NCBI GenBank assembly: GCA_910586575.1
Contig: CAJUJQ010000031.1
Location: 1 to 25,788 of the forward strand
Source of the DNA: an uncultured Clostridia bacterium
GTDB lineage: Bacteria > Bacillota > Clostridia > Oscillospirales > Butyricicoccaceae
Reading direction: 5' to 3'
DNA: 25,788 nucleotides
Positions 8,260 through 15,141 of this stretch are shown piece after piece. Position 1 is the stretch's first letter. Every line of letters starts with the position of its first letter. The position numbers and the translations under genes are program-made. The notes below the pieces were generated by a model. The model worked only from the letters and a program-made list of their open reading frames with translations. It was not told the origin of the DNA and searched no databases.

Positions 8260-8583
8260 TTATTTCAGGAAATCATCCCGGATTGGCGTAAAGATATCCA
8301 GGATCGCGCCGTCCTCCAGCGCGACAAGGCCATGCTCCTGATCCCCCGCGGTGTAGACACAGTCACCGGGATGAAGCACCTGCTTTGCCCCCCCGACATC
8401 CGATTCAAACGCGCCGCTGAGCACATAGGTGCACTGGCGGTGCGGATGGGTATGCAGCGCGCCGATCTGTCCGGCCTTCCAATGCAGCTCGACGAGCATC
8501 AGGTCATCAAGATACCCCTTCACCTTGCGGACAACGCCGTTTTCCAAAACCTGTTCTTTTACATCTTTGTCCAATACAAACAT
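8260..8583 (-). CDS. kdgF: KdgF-like cupin protein (uronate ring-opening type)
   Basis: A 107-residue single-domain cupin. ATG at 8583 is preceded at 8 nt by AGGAGG, so an upstream in-frame start at 8649 is not used. Metal-site cupin motif 1 reads LHTHPHRQCTYVLSG (His44, His46, His48, Gln50); motif 2 has PGD and His84. The C-terminus GAILDIFTPIRDDF, together with LMLVELHW before motif 1, is characteristic of KdgF, which converts 4,5-unsaturated monouronates from pectin or alginate into their linear keto form. The window also has KDG kinase and KDPG aldolase, which act later in that pathway, though 10 kb away. A different small sugar-binding cupin function remains possible. Confidence 0.72.
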   Translation of the reverse strand: MFVLDKDVKEQVLENGVVRKVKGYLDDLMLVELHWKAGQIGALHTHPHRQCTYVLSGAFESDVGGAKQVLHPGDCVYTAGDQEHGLVALEDGAILDIFTPIRDDFLK

Positions 8584-8621
8584 GGCAGTTACCTCCTCGT
8601 GATCAAACCGGCCAGTACCGG

Positions 8622-8688
8622 CTATTCCAATTCTATTAAACCAGACCAAGCGGGGAAAGTCAACCGGTTTTCTATAAAACTGGAATAG
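8622..8688 (-). promoter_or_regulatory. Promoter of the cupin gene flanked by an inverted repeat
   Basis: -35 TTGACT (8663-8658), a 17-nt spacer and -10 TTTAAT (8640-8635) on the minus strand. Two inverted 15-nt copies (CTATTCCAATTCTAT at 8622-8636 and its partner at 8674-8688, 13 of 15 matching) bracket this promoter, one overlapping the -10 and one just upstream of the -35. This suggests a looping or dual-site repressor. The binding protein is unknown. Confidence 0.55.
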
Positions 8689-8775
8689 GCTGCCCGCAAG
8701 CAGGCAGCCAAAACCCGAAATGGGAAGGGGATTTTATATCATGCGTGCAGCCCGGCGCTGACCGGGCGCAGCGGC

Positions 8776-9303
8776 TTACACCAGCACCCTCCGGCGCTCA
8801 AGCGCCTTCGCCAGGGTGACAGCAAGGGCGATTTTCACCGCGTCGCCAATCAGGAACGGGAACACACAATACGTCAGGCTTGCCCAAAGCCCCATGCCGG
8901 TCAGCACCATAAACCACGCCGTCCCGAACGCGTAGCATGCCGCGTCACCGAGCGCCATGCTGACGCAGAGATGGGGCACGGAGCTGCCAACCCGCCGCGA
9001 CCACAGGCCGACAATCAGCGCGTCGAACACATAGCCGAGGATATAGCCGCCGGTTTTTCCGAACAGCGCGGCAGGCCCTCCCTGAAAACCCACGAACACC
9101 GGGACGCCGCACACACCCAGCATGATATAAACCAACACCGCCGCCGTCCCCCACCGGGGACCAAGCACCGCGCCGGTCAGGTTGACTGCGAACAGCGCAA
9201 GGTTGATCGGAATCATTGGCAGCGGGATCACCAGCTGGGAACAGGCGGCAATCAGCGCCGCAAACAGCGCGCACCGCGCCATTGCTCTCGTCTTATCGTT
9301 CAT
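8776..9303 (-). CDS. bioY: Biotin ECF transporter substrate-binding subunit BioY
   Basis: Integral membrane S-component that captures biotin and works with a shared ECF energy module (not in this window). 175 residues with about six hydrophobic helices. Family features include the N-terminal MARCALFAALIAACSQLVIPLP helix, FAVNLTGAVLGPRWG, the PVFVGFQGGPAALFGKTGGYILGY loop that forms the biotin-binding region, and LGDAACYAFGTAWF. A BirA operator directly upstream confirms the substrate. AAGGAG lies about 12 nt before the ATG. It stands alone, so biotin uptake appears to be its only role here. Confidence 0.95.
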   Translation of the reverse strand: MNDKTRAMARCALFAALIAACSQLVIPLPMIPINLALFAVNLTGAVLGPRWGTAAVLVYIMLGVCGVPVFVGFQGGPAALFGKTGGYILGYVFDALIVGLWSRRVGSSVPHLCVSMALGDAACYAFGTAWFMVLTGMGLWASLTYCVFPFLIGDAVKIALAVTLAKALERRRVLV

Positions 9304-9322
9304 TTTGTGAAATCACTCCTTG

Positions 9323-9354
9323 TTGTAAACCGGGGACCAGAATTTGGTTTACCA
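9323..9354 (-). promoter_or_regulatory. BirA (biotin repressor) operator upstream of bioY
   Basis: TTGTAAACC (9323-9331), a 14-bp spacer and GGTTTACCA (9346-9354) match the Firmicute BirA box TTGTWAACC-N14/15-GGTTWACAA at all but one or two positions. It lies immediately downstream of the bioY -10 element, covering the transcription start, as expected for repression by BirA-biotinyl-AMP. Confidence 0.9.
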
Positions 9355-9356
9355 TT

Positions 9357-9384
9357 AGTATAACACGTTTCAGGAGATTGTCAA
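9357..9384 (-). promoter_or_regulatory. bioY promoter
   Basis: -35 TTGACA (9384-9379), a 16-nt spacer and -10 TATACT (9362-9357) on the minus strand, directly upstream of the BirA operator. Confidence 0.8.
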
Positions 9385-9403
9385 CCATAAATGAAAAATA
9401 AGT

Positions 9404-9814
9404 TTACATTACATTTCCGATGTTTGACGGAACAGGCTTGCGCTTCGCGGGCGCGCGTTTGCTTTTCCCTGCCGTGCCCTTTGCTGCTGCACCGGCGCTC
9501 TTGGCAGCTTTCTTCTTGGCAAGCGCCTGAAAAGCCGCCTGTTCAGGCGCGTCTTTCGCGGCTGCCCGGGTGCATTTCGCGCTGCGGGAAGCCGCCGCTT
9601 CCTTGCGCTCGTATCCCTCCCAAAGCGCCTTTGCCAGGGTGCACTGTTCCCAATCCTGGCAGCAGAAGGCAACCCAATAATGAAGCCGGCAAATCTGATT
9701 CGGGAAACGCATGAGCATTTCGTCTTTCCCAGTCGTCCCTGAGCCGCCCATGAGGCAGACCAAATCCTCACGCTTCACCCGCCCGTAAAACGGGCACACC
9801 GGCGCGCGGGGCAT
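9404..9814 (-). CDS. Small Cys-rich protein with basic Lys/Ala tail (hypothetical)
   Basis: 136 residues from ATG 9814, with GGAGGT 6 nt upstream. The N-terminal half has six cysteines in a zinc-ribbon-like spacing: Cys7, Cys20, Cys42, Cys51/52 and Cys58 (CPFY, LVC, ICRLHYW, FCCQDWEQCTLAK). I associate this pattern with small uncharacterised proteins of clostridial integrative elements and prophages. The C-terminal half (about 85-130) is a low-complexity Lys/Ala/Arg run that could bind nucleic acid. Its start overlaps the stop of a 23-codon ORF (TAATG), so translation is coupled. It is divergent from the HTH/ImmA pair and likely shares their operator region. The function is unknown, and nucleic-acid binding is inference. 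Confidence 0.65.
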   Translation of the reverse strand: MPRAPVCPFYGRVKREDLVCLMGGSGTTGKDEMLMRFPNQICRLHYWVAFCCQDWEQCTLAKALWEGYERKEAAASRSAKCTRAAAKDAPEQAAFQALAKKKAAKSAGAAAKGTAGKSKRAPAKRKPVPSNIGNVM

Positions 9815-9885
9815 TACCGCACCTCCCCGGCGAGAAGCCTTTGCGTCCCGTGGGCGCGGAAACGATGATGATACAAAGCTGTCAT
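9814..9885 (-). CDS. 23-codon ORF coupled to the Cys-rich protein gene
   Basis: ATG at 9885 follows a strong AGGAGG with a 7-nt gap. The frame encodes 23 residues (MTALYHHRFRAHGTQRLLAGEVR) and ends in TAATG, so its stop shares a base with the start of the downstream gene. The ribosome site of this ORF is stronger than most in the window. It may be a leader peptide that feeds ribosomes to the next gene. The peptide has no recognisable motif. Confidence 0.45.
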   Translation of the reverse strand: MTALYHHRFRAHGTQRLLAGEVR

Positions 9886-10060
9886 GAAAATTCCTCCTCA
9901 CGCCGGAAGCGAACCGCCCGGCCTTCACAAATAATTTACATTTTCCAGTGAAAAGGAGTTGACAAGTCCGTTTTATGGGACATCACCCTTGCTACGATAG
10001 AGCTGCCCAAAGGGATTCCGGCAAACCTGCCAATTTTGGAGCACAAATTTCAGCAAATAT

Positions 10061-10092
10061 TTTTCAACTCTTTTTCAACCAATAGTTGAAAA
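10061..10092. promoter_or_regulatory. Palindromic operator and extra half-site of the HTH repressor
   Basis: TTTTCAAC (10072-10079), 5 bp, GTTGAAAA (10085-10092) is a perfect 21-bp palindrome, with a further TTTTCAAC at 10061-10068 (11 bp earlier). The same core recurs at 10155-10161 and 10220-10226. It sits between the divergent Cys-rich-protein gene and the repressor gene, in an otherwise gene-free stretch (9886-10261), as in phage or ICE immunity regions. Confidence 0.65.
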
Positions 10093-10147
10093 GTTCAAAC
10101 CAATATGCTAAGATGAAACTGCAATCAACCATCAGCCAACCAACGGT

Positions 10148-10177
10148 TTGAGTATTTCAACTCCATGCTTGTATTAT
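10148..10177 (+). promoter_or_regulatory. Repressor-gene promoter with internal half-site
   Basis: -35 TTGAGT (10148-10153), an 18-nt spacer and -10 TATTAT (10172-10177). The half-site TTTCAAC (10155-10161) falls between the two boxes, and GTCGAAA-AA-TTTCAAC (10211-10226) lies downstream of the start. Both predict autoregulation by the repressor. Confidence 0.5.
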
Positions 10178-10261
10178 AGTACAAATATTCCAACCAGTCA
10201 AGCCCCGAGAGTCGAAAAATTTCAACTTGTTTGTTGTGCACAAAAATGGAGGAGGGGTTTT

Positions 10262-10609
10262 GTGTTTTTCGACAGGTTTGAGGAGCTGTGCAGGCTTCGC
10301 GGGGTAACTCCGACACGAGCGGCGCGGGAAGCGGGAATCAATAAATCAGCGGTGACTTATTGGCGGAAGAACGCGGAGGCGCGGCCAACAGGGCAGACAG
10401 CGCAGCTGCTTTGTGAATATTTCGGGGTGACGATGAGCGAGCTTTACGGCGACGGGGCGCAGGGCGCCCCCGCAAAACCGGCGGGCGCGACAGATGAAGA
10501 GGTGCGTTTCGCTTTATTCGGCGGTACAGAGGGGATAACAGATGAAATGTATGACGAAGTAAAGCGGTTCGCGCAGTATGTAAAGGAGCGTGAGCGAGAT
10601 AGAACGTGA
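10262..10609 (+). CDS. HTH (Xre/cI-like) transcriptional repressor
   Basis: 115 residues starting at GTG 10262, preceded by GGAGGAGGGG. An ATG at 10148 in the same frame lies inside the operator/promoter region and lacks a ribosome site. Residues about 3-62 form a helix-turn-helix (FEELCRLRGVTPTRAAREAG, then KSAVTYWRKN, then LLCEYFGVTMSELYG) of the lambda-repressor-like fold. The rest is a short alanine/proline linker and an acidic helix. The stop overlaps the start of an ImmA-like peptidase, the usual arrangement of ImmR-ImmA in ICEs and of phage repressors that are inactivated by proteolysis. It probably binds the TTTCAAC sites around it. Confidence 0.88.
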   Translation: MFFDRFEELCRLRGVTPTRAAREAGINKSAVTYWRKNAEARPTGQTAQLLCEYFGVTMSELYGDGAQGAPAKPAGATDEEVRFALFGGTEGITDEMYDEVKRFAQYVKERERDRT

Positions 10610-11021
10610 TTTTTTCAGTCTAGCGGAGAAATGCGGACATGAAGTGCTATACTTCCCGCTGCCTGAAACGAAGAGCCTTTCAGTGCCGAAGGGCAAGTCA
10701 GGGTGCATCGGGCTGGACCCGGCGCTGCATGGCAAGGAGCTTCAGACACGGCTGGCGCACGAGCTGGGGCATTGTGAATATGGCGGCTTCTACACGCGGC
10801 TGTGCCCGCTGGACACGGTCGAGCGGCACGAATACCGCGCAAACAAGTGGGCGGTCGAACGCGCGATACCGTTTGACGAGCTGCAAAAGGCAGTAAAGGC
10901 GGGCTGTTCCACCCCGTGGGAGCTGTCGGATTATTTTGATGTGACGGAAGAAATGGTGCAGTTTGCGCTGACCTATTATTTAGAGCGGAGGGGCTATGCG
11001 CTCCCCTCCCCGCAGGAATAG
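10590..11021 (+). CDS. ImmA/IrrE-type metallopeptidase
   Basis: 143 residues, with zinc motif HELGH at 57-61 and a downstream ERHEYRANKWA segment supplying the third ligand (Glu81), the pattern of the ImmA/IrrE (M78-like) family. Such enzymes cleave the neighbouring repressor after DNA damage or a cell-cell signal and so derepress the element. The GTG start at 10590 overlaps the repressor gene by 20 nt; AAGGAG is only 1-2 nt upstream, so translation probably relies on coupling. No integrase or att site is visible in the window, so the pair is either a remnant or domesticated. Confidence 0.88.
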   Translation: MSEIERDFFSLAEKCGHEVLYFPLPETKSLSVPKGKSGCIGLDPALHGKELQTRLAHELGHCEYGGFYTRLCPLDTVERHEYRANKWAVERAIPFDELQKAVKAGCSTPWELSDYFDVTEEMVQFALTYYLERRGYALPSPQE

Positions 11022-11036
11022 GAAGGCGCAAAAAAG

Positions 11037-11078
11037 AGCGGGCGGTGAAGGAAAATTCCCTCACCGCCCGCTTTCTGT
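11037..11078 (+). terminator. Terminator of the repressor/ImmA operon
   Basis: A perfect 12-bp stem (AGCGGGCGGTGA at 11037-11048 with TCACCGCCCGCT at 11061-11072) is followed by TTCTGTT. It could also serve the converging transporter gene, since an A-run lies on the other side. Confidence 0.8.
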
Positions 11079-11121
11079 TGGAATTGAGATCGGGAAATGC
11101 CGCCCCGGCAAACAGGCCCCC

Positions 11122-12345
11122 TCATCCCTCGCTCTTGCCGAGCAGCCAAAACCCGGCGGCAAACAAAATCAGCAGCCCAAGGATGCCAAAGCTCGACGAA
11201 TGGAACACAAACGCGCAGAATGCGACAATCGCAGGCCCCATACAGTCAGCCGCCTTGCCGAAAATGTCGAACAGCCCAAAATATTCGTTGGCTTCCTCCT
11301 TGGGAATCATCTTGCCGAAATGCGACCGTGACAGCGACTGAATCCCTCCCTGGAACATCCCGACCGCCACCGCCAGCACCCAGAACTCCCACGCGCGGTC
11401 AAGCTGGTAACCGAAGGCGCAAATCCCCATATACGCCAGAATCGACAGCCGGATGAGCCGCACACCGCCCCGTTTTTCGGCGGCCCTCGCGGTCAGCAGC
11501 GCGCACGGGAAGGCGACAAACTGGGTCAGCAGCAGCGCCAAAATCATCTGTGCCTGGTCAATCCCGACCTCCGCGCCGTAGGTGGTGGCAAGGCTCATAA
11601 TGGTATAAATGCCATCAATATAGAAGAAGTACGCCAGGATGAAAAACAGCATCCGCTTATCCTGCCGCAGCTTGCCGAAGGTCTCGCGCAGGCGTGAGAA
11701 GGAATGCCGGATTTTATCGGGGCGGTCCTCCAGGCAGTGCACCTGCCGCACGTCCCGCAGCAGCGGGACGGTCAGCGCCGCCCACCAAACACCGGTCAGC
11801 GCGAAGGAAACCTGTGTAGCCTGCATCGTGCTCCAGCCAAAAGGGCAGGTAAAGATGAGCACAATCCCGATCATAAAGGGGATACAGCTGCCGATATAGC
11901 CCCAGGCATACCCGGCTGCGGAAATCTGGTCAAGCCGGTCGTCGGTGGTAACGTCGGTCAGCATCGCGTCATAAAAGACGTTGCACGCCGAGTACCCCAA
12001 CCGCGCGGCAATGAAAAACCCCAGGTATGCCATCGCGCTGCCGGTCAGGCACAGCCCCGCCATGCCGAGCAGCCCAAGGGCAAGCGCGCCGCAGAACAGC
12101 TTTTTCTTCATGCCGCTGTAGTCGGCGAGCGCCCCCAGCACGGGGGACAGCGCCGCGAGAAACAGCACCGCCGCCGCCGTCACCGCCGCCCAAAGCCCGG
12201 AAGCGTATACGGTGTCAATCCCCTCAGCTTCCGCAAGCCCCCTGAACAAAATCGGGATGGTCGTCGTCACCAGCAGGATAAAAGCGGAATTGCCGACATC
12301 ATACAGCACCCAGCTGCGTTCTGGTCGGGTCATTTTCCGGCGCAT
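11122..12345 (-). CDS. MFS permease of the UMF1/Atg22-like family
   Basis: 407 residues with about 12 hydrophobic helices. The N-terminal SWVLYDVGNSAFILLVTTTIPI, the SPVLGALADYSGMKK loop and GMFQGGIQSLSRSHFGKMIPKEEANEYFGLFDI are hallmarks of the UMF1 (Atg22-like) group of the major facilitator superfamily, whose bacterial substrates are mostly unknown. ATG 12345 has GGAGG 7 nt upstream. It begins 15 nt after the ppk stop, so the two are one operon. A role in exporting or importing something linked to phosphate or amino acid balance is conceivable, but only the family is supported. Confidence 0.88.
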   Translation of the reverse strand: MRRKMTRPERSWVLYDVGNSAFILLVTTTIPILFRGLAEAEGIDTVYASGLWAAVTAAAVLFLAALSPVLGALADYSGMKKKLFCGALALGLLGMAGLCLTGSAMAYLGFFIAARLGYSACNVFYDAMLTDVTTDDRLDQISAAGYAWGYIGSCIPFMIGIVLIFTCPFGWSTMQATQVSFALTGVWWAALTVPLLRDVRQVHCLEDRPDKIRHSFSRLRETFGKLRQDKRMLFFILAYFFYIDGIYTIMSLATTYGAEVGIDQAQMILALLLTQFVAFPCALLTARAAEKRGGVRLIRLSILAYMGICAFGYQLDRAWEFWVLAVAVGMFQGGIQSLSRSHFGKMIPKEEANEYFGLFDIFGKAADCMGPAIVAFCAFVFHSSSFGILGLLILFAAGFWLLGKSEG

Positions 12346-12360
12346 GGCAGTGCCTCCTTG

Positions 12361-14517
12361 TCAATGGTCGTTCGGGTTAGGATTCCCGTTTTCATTTAAA
12401 ACGTTGCAGGAAATTTCCGGAAAACCGCTGGGTGGCTGCGCTTCCCGCAAAAAGAACGCCTGTGCCTCGAAGGGCGCTTCCCCCTCCGGCGGACGGATGG
12501 GCAGATAGCCCTTTTTGTGGTCGAGCGCGTGCCGTTTGGAAGTATCCGCCATCTGCGCCTGTAAAATCCCGCGTACCCGCGCCGCGCAGCCGCCGTCCCG
12601 GACGGGGCAGAGGATTTCCACCCGGCGGTCAAGGTTGCGCGTCATCAGGTCAGAGGAGCCGATGAGCAGTGTTTCCATATCCGCCCCGAACGCGTAAATC
12701 CGCGCGTGTTCCAAAAAGCGCCCAACGATGCTGAACACCTGCACCCGATCGGTCAGCCCCTCGATACCGGGCACCAGGCAGCAGATCCCGCGCACCAGCA
12801 GCCGCACCGGCACGCCTGCCGCCGCTGCCTGCTGCAGCGCGTCAATCATTACACGGTCGGTCAGCGAGTTGCACTTAAAGGTGATGCCGCAGGGTAATCC
12901 CGCCCGCGCCTTGTCGGCTTCCCCCGCAATCAGGCGGAGCAGCCCGGGCTTGATGCCGGCGGGGGCGGCGAGCAGCACCTTGCAGTCCGCGTCCGCTGCA
13001 CCACGGGCCAGGCTGTCGAACACTGCCGCCGCGTCCGCGCCGATTTGCGGGTCGGCGGTCATCAGGCAGAGATCGGTATACTGCGCGGCGGTTTTCTCGT
13101 TGTAGTTGCCCGTCCCGATCTGGGTCAGGTATTGGGTCTGCCCGTCAACCGCGCGCGTAATCAGGCACAGCTTGGCATGGCACTTGATTTTGGGGATACC
13201 GTACACCACCCGGCAGCCCGCGGCCTCCAGGCGCTCCGCCCAGTCGATATTATTCTGTTCGTCGAAGCGCGCGCGCAGCTCGAAAGCAACCGTGACCGCC
13301 TTACCGTTCCGCGCGGCTTCCAGCAGGCAGGACAGCACCCGCGACTGCTTCGCAACCCGGTAAACCGTCAGGCAGACGGACGTGACCGCCGGGTCGTGCG
13401 CGGACTCCTCGAGCAGCCGCAAGAACGGTTCCATGCTCTCATACGGATAGTGCAGCAGGCGGCCGCGTTCCTGCACCAGCGCGGCAACAGGCTGCCCCGC
13501 TGGGAACTCTGCCGGGACGCGCGGGGTAAAGTCCGGGTAAAACAGCGCCGGGAAGCCGGAAAGGCAGTCCGCCAGCTGCCAGACGTAGCCCAGCGACAAC
13601 GGGCAGCGCGACCAGAAAACCTGATCCTTGGACAGCCCAAGCCCTGCGCAAAGCTGCTTCACCACCGGCATTTTCATCTTGCCCTGGATTTCCAGCCGCA
13701 CCGCGCCCAGCCGGGGGCGTTGCTCCAGCACCTGCCTGACACGCTCCCGGTACGACTCCCCGTCAGGGACGCTGCCGTCGTCCGGACTGATATCGGCGCT
13801 GCGCGTCACACGGATGATGGCGCGGCCTGCCGGTTTCCGGCCCGGGAACAGCTGCGGCGCGTAATCGCGGACAAGCTGCTCGGCCAGCACAAAGCGCACG
13901 CCCTCGCCGGGCAGACGCACCAGCGGCGGCAGGCCGGCGGGCACGGGCACCAAAAACAGCTGCGTTTCATCGCCTTCCCCCATGCGGACCACGACATAGA
14001 ACGCGCCGTTTTCCAGATGGGGGAACGGCGTGCTTTCGTCCAGCGGCAGCGGGGAAAGCAGCGGCCTGACCTGCTCCTCGAAATACCGGCCGAGCCATTG
14101 CCGCTCCTCGCCTTGCAGGTGCTTGCGGCGCAGGCGGCGAAATCCATAGGCTTCCAGCGCCTCCTCAATCTCCCCGACCGCTTCATCGCGCGCGTCATAC
14201 AGCGGCCCGGTCGCGTCTAAAATACGCGCCCGCTGCTCACCCGCCGTCCAGCCGCAGGTGCTGTCAGGGGCGCTGTCCGGCAACAGGCCGGTAAGCGATC
14301 CAACCCGCACCATGTAAAATTCATCCAGGTTAGAAGAAAAAATCGCCGCGAATTTCAGCCGCTCATAAAGCGGGACACGTTTGTCCGCAGCCTCGGAAAG
14401 CACGCGCGCGTTGAATTGGAGCCAGGAAAGCTCCCGGCTCTGGGTATAGCTGAGGTCAAAGGGCAGGCGCTTGGCGGCCTTCTTCCTGACACGCATATTT
14501 TTACTTTTCAGCTTCAT
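12361..14517 (-). CDS. ppk1: Polyphosphate kinase 1
   Basis: Makes inorganic polyphosphate from ATP (reversible). 718 residues, in the usual range. Order of domains: N-terminal helical domain with RELSWLQFNARVL and SNLDEFYMVRVG; head domain; then two phospholipase-D-like catalytic domains. The autophosphorylated histidine is His447 in KCHAKLCLI, preceded by TVAFELRARFDEQNNI; the second conserved histidine is His604 (EHARIYAFG), followed by GSSDLMTRNLDRRVEI. AAGGGGGA lies upstream of ATG 14517. It is first in an operon with the UMF1 transporter. A long-stem terminator lies only 58 bases upstream, so its promoter is close to the gene or transcription depends on read-through. Confidence 0.97.
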   Translation of the reverse strand: MKLKSKNMRVRKKAAKRLPFDLSYTQSRELSWLQFNARVLSEAADKRVPLYERLKFAAIFSSNLDEFYMVRVGSLTGLLPDSAPDSTCGWTAGEQRARILDATGPLYDARDEAVGEIEEALEAYGFRRLRRKHLQGEERQWLGRYFEEQVRPLLSPLPLDESTPFPHLENGAFYVVVRMGEGDETQLFLVPVPAGLPPLVRLPGEGVRFVLAEQLVRDYAPQLFPGRKPAGRAIIRVTRSADISPDDGSVPDGESYRERVRQVLEQRPRLGAVRLEIQGKMKMPVVKQLCAGLGLSKDQVFWSRCPLSLGYVWQLADCLSGFPALFYPDFTPRVPAEFPAGQPVAALVQERGRLLHYPYESMEPFLRLLEESAHDPAVTSVCLTVYRVAKQSRVLSCLLEAARNGKAVTVAFELRARFDEQNNIDWAERLEAAGCRVVYGIPKIKCHAKLCLITRAVDGQTQYLTQIGTGNYNEKTAAQYTDLCLMTADPQIGADAAAVFDSLARGAADADCKVLLAAPAGIKPGLLRLIAGEADKARAGLPCGITFKCNSLTDRVMIDALQQAAAAGVPVRLLVRGICCLVPGIEGLTDRVQVFSIVGRFLEHARIYAFGADMETLLIGSSDLMTRNLDRRVEILCPVRDGGCAARVRGILQAQMADTSKRHALDHKKGYLPIRPPEGEAPFEAQAFFLREAQPPSGFPEISCNVLNENGNPNPNDH

Positions 14518-14574
14518 TACATCCCCCTTTTTTCCGGAAGCGTGTAAAACGGTTTATTATGTACCTTTATGAAG

Positions 14575-14622
14575 AAAAGCGCAGATGACTCCACCGAAAC
14601 CGGGGGAATCATCTGCGCTTTT
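14575..14622. terminator. Long-stem bidirectional terminator just upstream of ppk1
   Basis: A perfect 14-bp stem (AAAAGCGCAGATGA at 14575-14588 with TCATCTGCGCTTTT at 14609-14622) has T- or A-tracts on both sides. No plus-strand gene ends here. On minus it lies between the upstream mini-gene/RNA region and ppk1, so it either insulates ppk1 or attenuates read-through into it. Confidence 0.75.
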
Positions 14623-14732
14623 GTTCCTCTGTTGTCATTCTCAACGTCCTCGTCTCTCGCAGGTTTGGTGAACGTTTCTTCCGCAAATCTATCGAAAAGG
14701 ACGGTCCGGGAATGCGACGCAAAAATGAGGTC

Positions 14733-14755
14733 AAAAAAACCACGCCAAACGTGGT
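14733..14755 (-). terminator. Terminator of the 31-codon ORF
   Basis: Stem ACCACG/CGTGGT with a 5-nt loop (14739-14755) is followed on the minus strand by seven T (14739-14733). It lies about 55 bases after the small ORF stop. Confidence 0.65.
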
Positions 14756-14809
14756 TACCAAGCCCCACGGTCTGCCAATTCCCTGTTTTTTATCAGACCG
14801 CTTTATTTT

Positions 14810-14905
14810 TTACTTTGCCGACTGGCGAATCGGTTCATCCGAGAAAATCAGATCATCGAGATCCGGACGGTCAGGAAGCTGCGGTCGCAAAAGCTTATGA
14901 AGCAT
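14810..14905 (-). CDS. Small protein gene, 31 codons (hypothetical)
   Basis: ATG 14905 follows GGGAGGAT with 7 nt spacing. The peptide begins MLHKLLRPQL and has an acidic middle (DRPDLDDLIFSDE). It has its own promoter (TTGCAA-17 nt-TATATT at 14983-14955) and its own terminator (14733-14755), so it looks like a complete transcription unit. No family is recognised. Alternatively the unit is a small RNA and the ORF is incidental. Confidence 0.5.
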   Translation of the reverse strand: MLHKLLRPQLPDRPDLDDLIFSDEPIRQSAK

Positions 14906-14954
14906 CGTTTATCCTCCCTTCTGCTTAAACTATGGAGCGATAGCTCTTTTATAT

Positions 14955-14983
14955 AATATATCACATTCGAGACGTATTTGCAA
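14955..14983 (-). promoter_or_regulatory. Promoter of the 31-codon ORF
   Basis: -35 TTGCAA (14983-14978), a 17-nt spacer and -10 TATATT (14960-14955) on the minus strand. The leader begins with a small GAGC-TATC-GCTC hairpin. Confidence 0.65.
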
Positions 14984-15028
14984 GTTCTTTTTAACTAATA
15001 TTAACAAGATTTTTTTGACAAATTCCCC

Positions 15029-15075
15029 AAAAAAAGCACTGCATCCAACTTGTGTTGGCATTGGATCTGCGCCCA
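15029..15075 (-). terminator. Second terminator-like hairpin in the non-coding block
   Basis: On the minus strand GCGC, then ATCCAA, pairs with TTGGAT, then GTGC, across a 12-nt loop, followed by seven T (15035-15029). It could end a transcript that passes the first terminator at 15142-15162. The 110 bases between them contain an open frame without a ribosome site, which I do not call. Confidence 0.5.
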
Positions 15076-15141
15076 GCGGTGGAAAGAAGCCTGGCAATAG
15101 GCATGCGGGTAATTTTCAAACAGGGCATAACAAACGCAAAT

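Noticed and set aside
10590..11021. HipA/BREX- or Abi-type defence gene next to an HTH gene
   Set aside because: HELGH plus ERHEYRAN motifs place it in the ImmA/IrrE family; no kinase or nucleotidyltransferase motifs.
13045..14220. 391-codon plus-strand frame antisense to ppk1
   Set aside because: Arg/Gln/His-rich composition typical of an antisense shadow in GC-rich DNA.
14569..14928. 119-codon plus-strand frame
   Set aside because: Runs through a terminator stem and across the opposite-strand mini-gene; no ribosome site and no conserved features seen.
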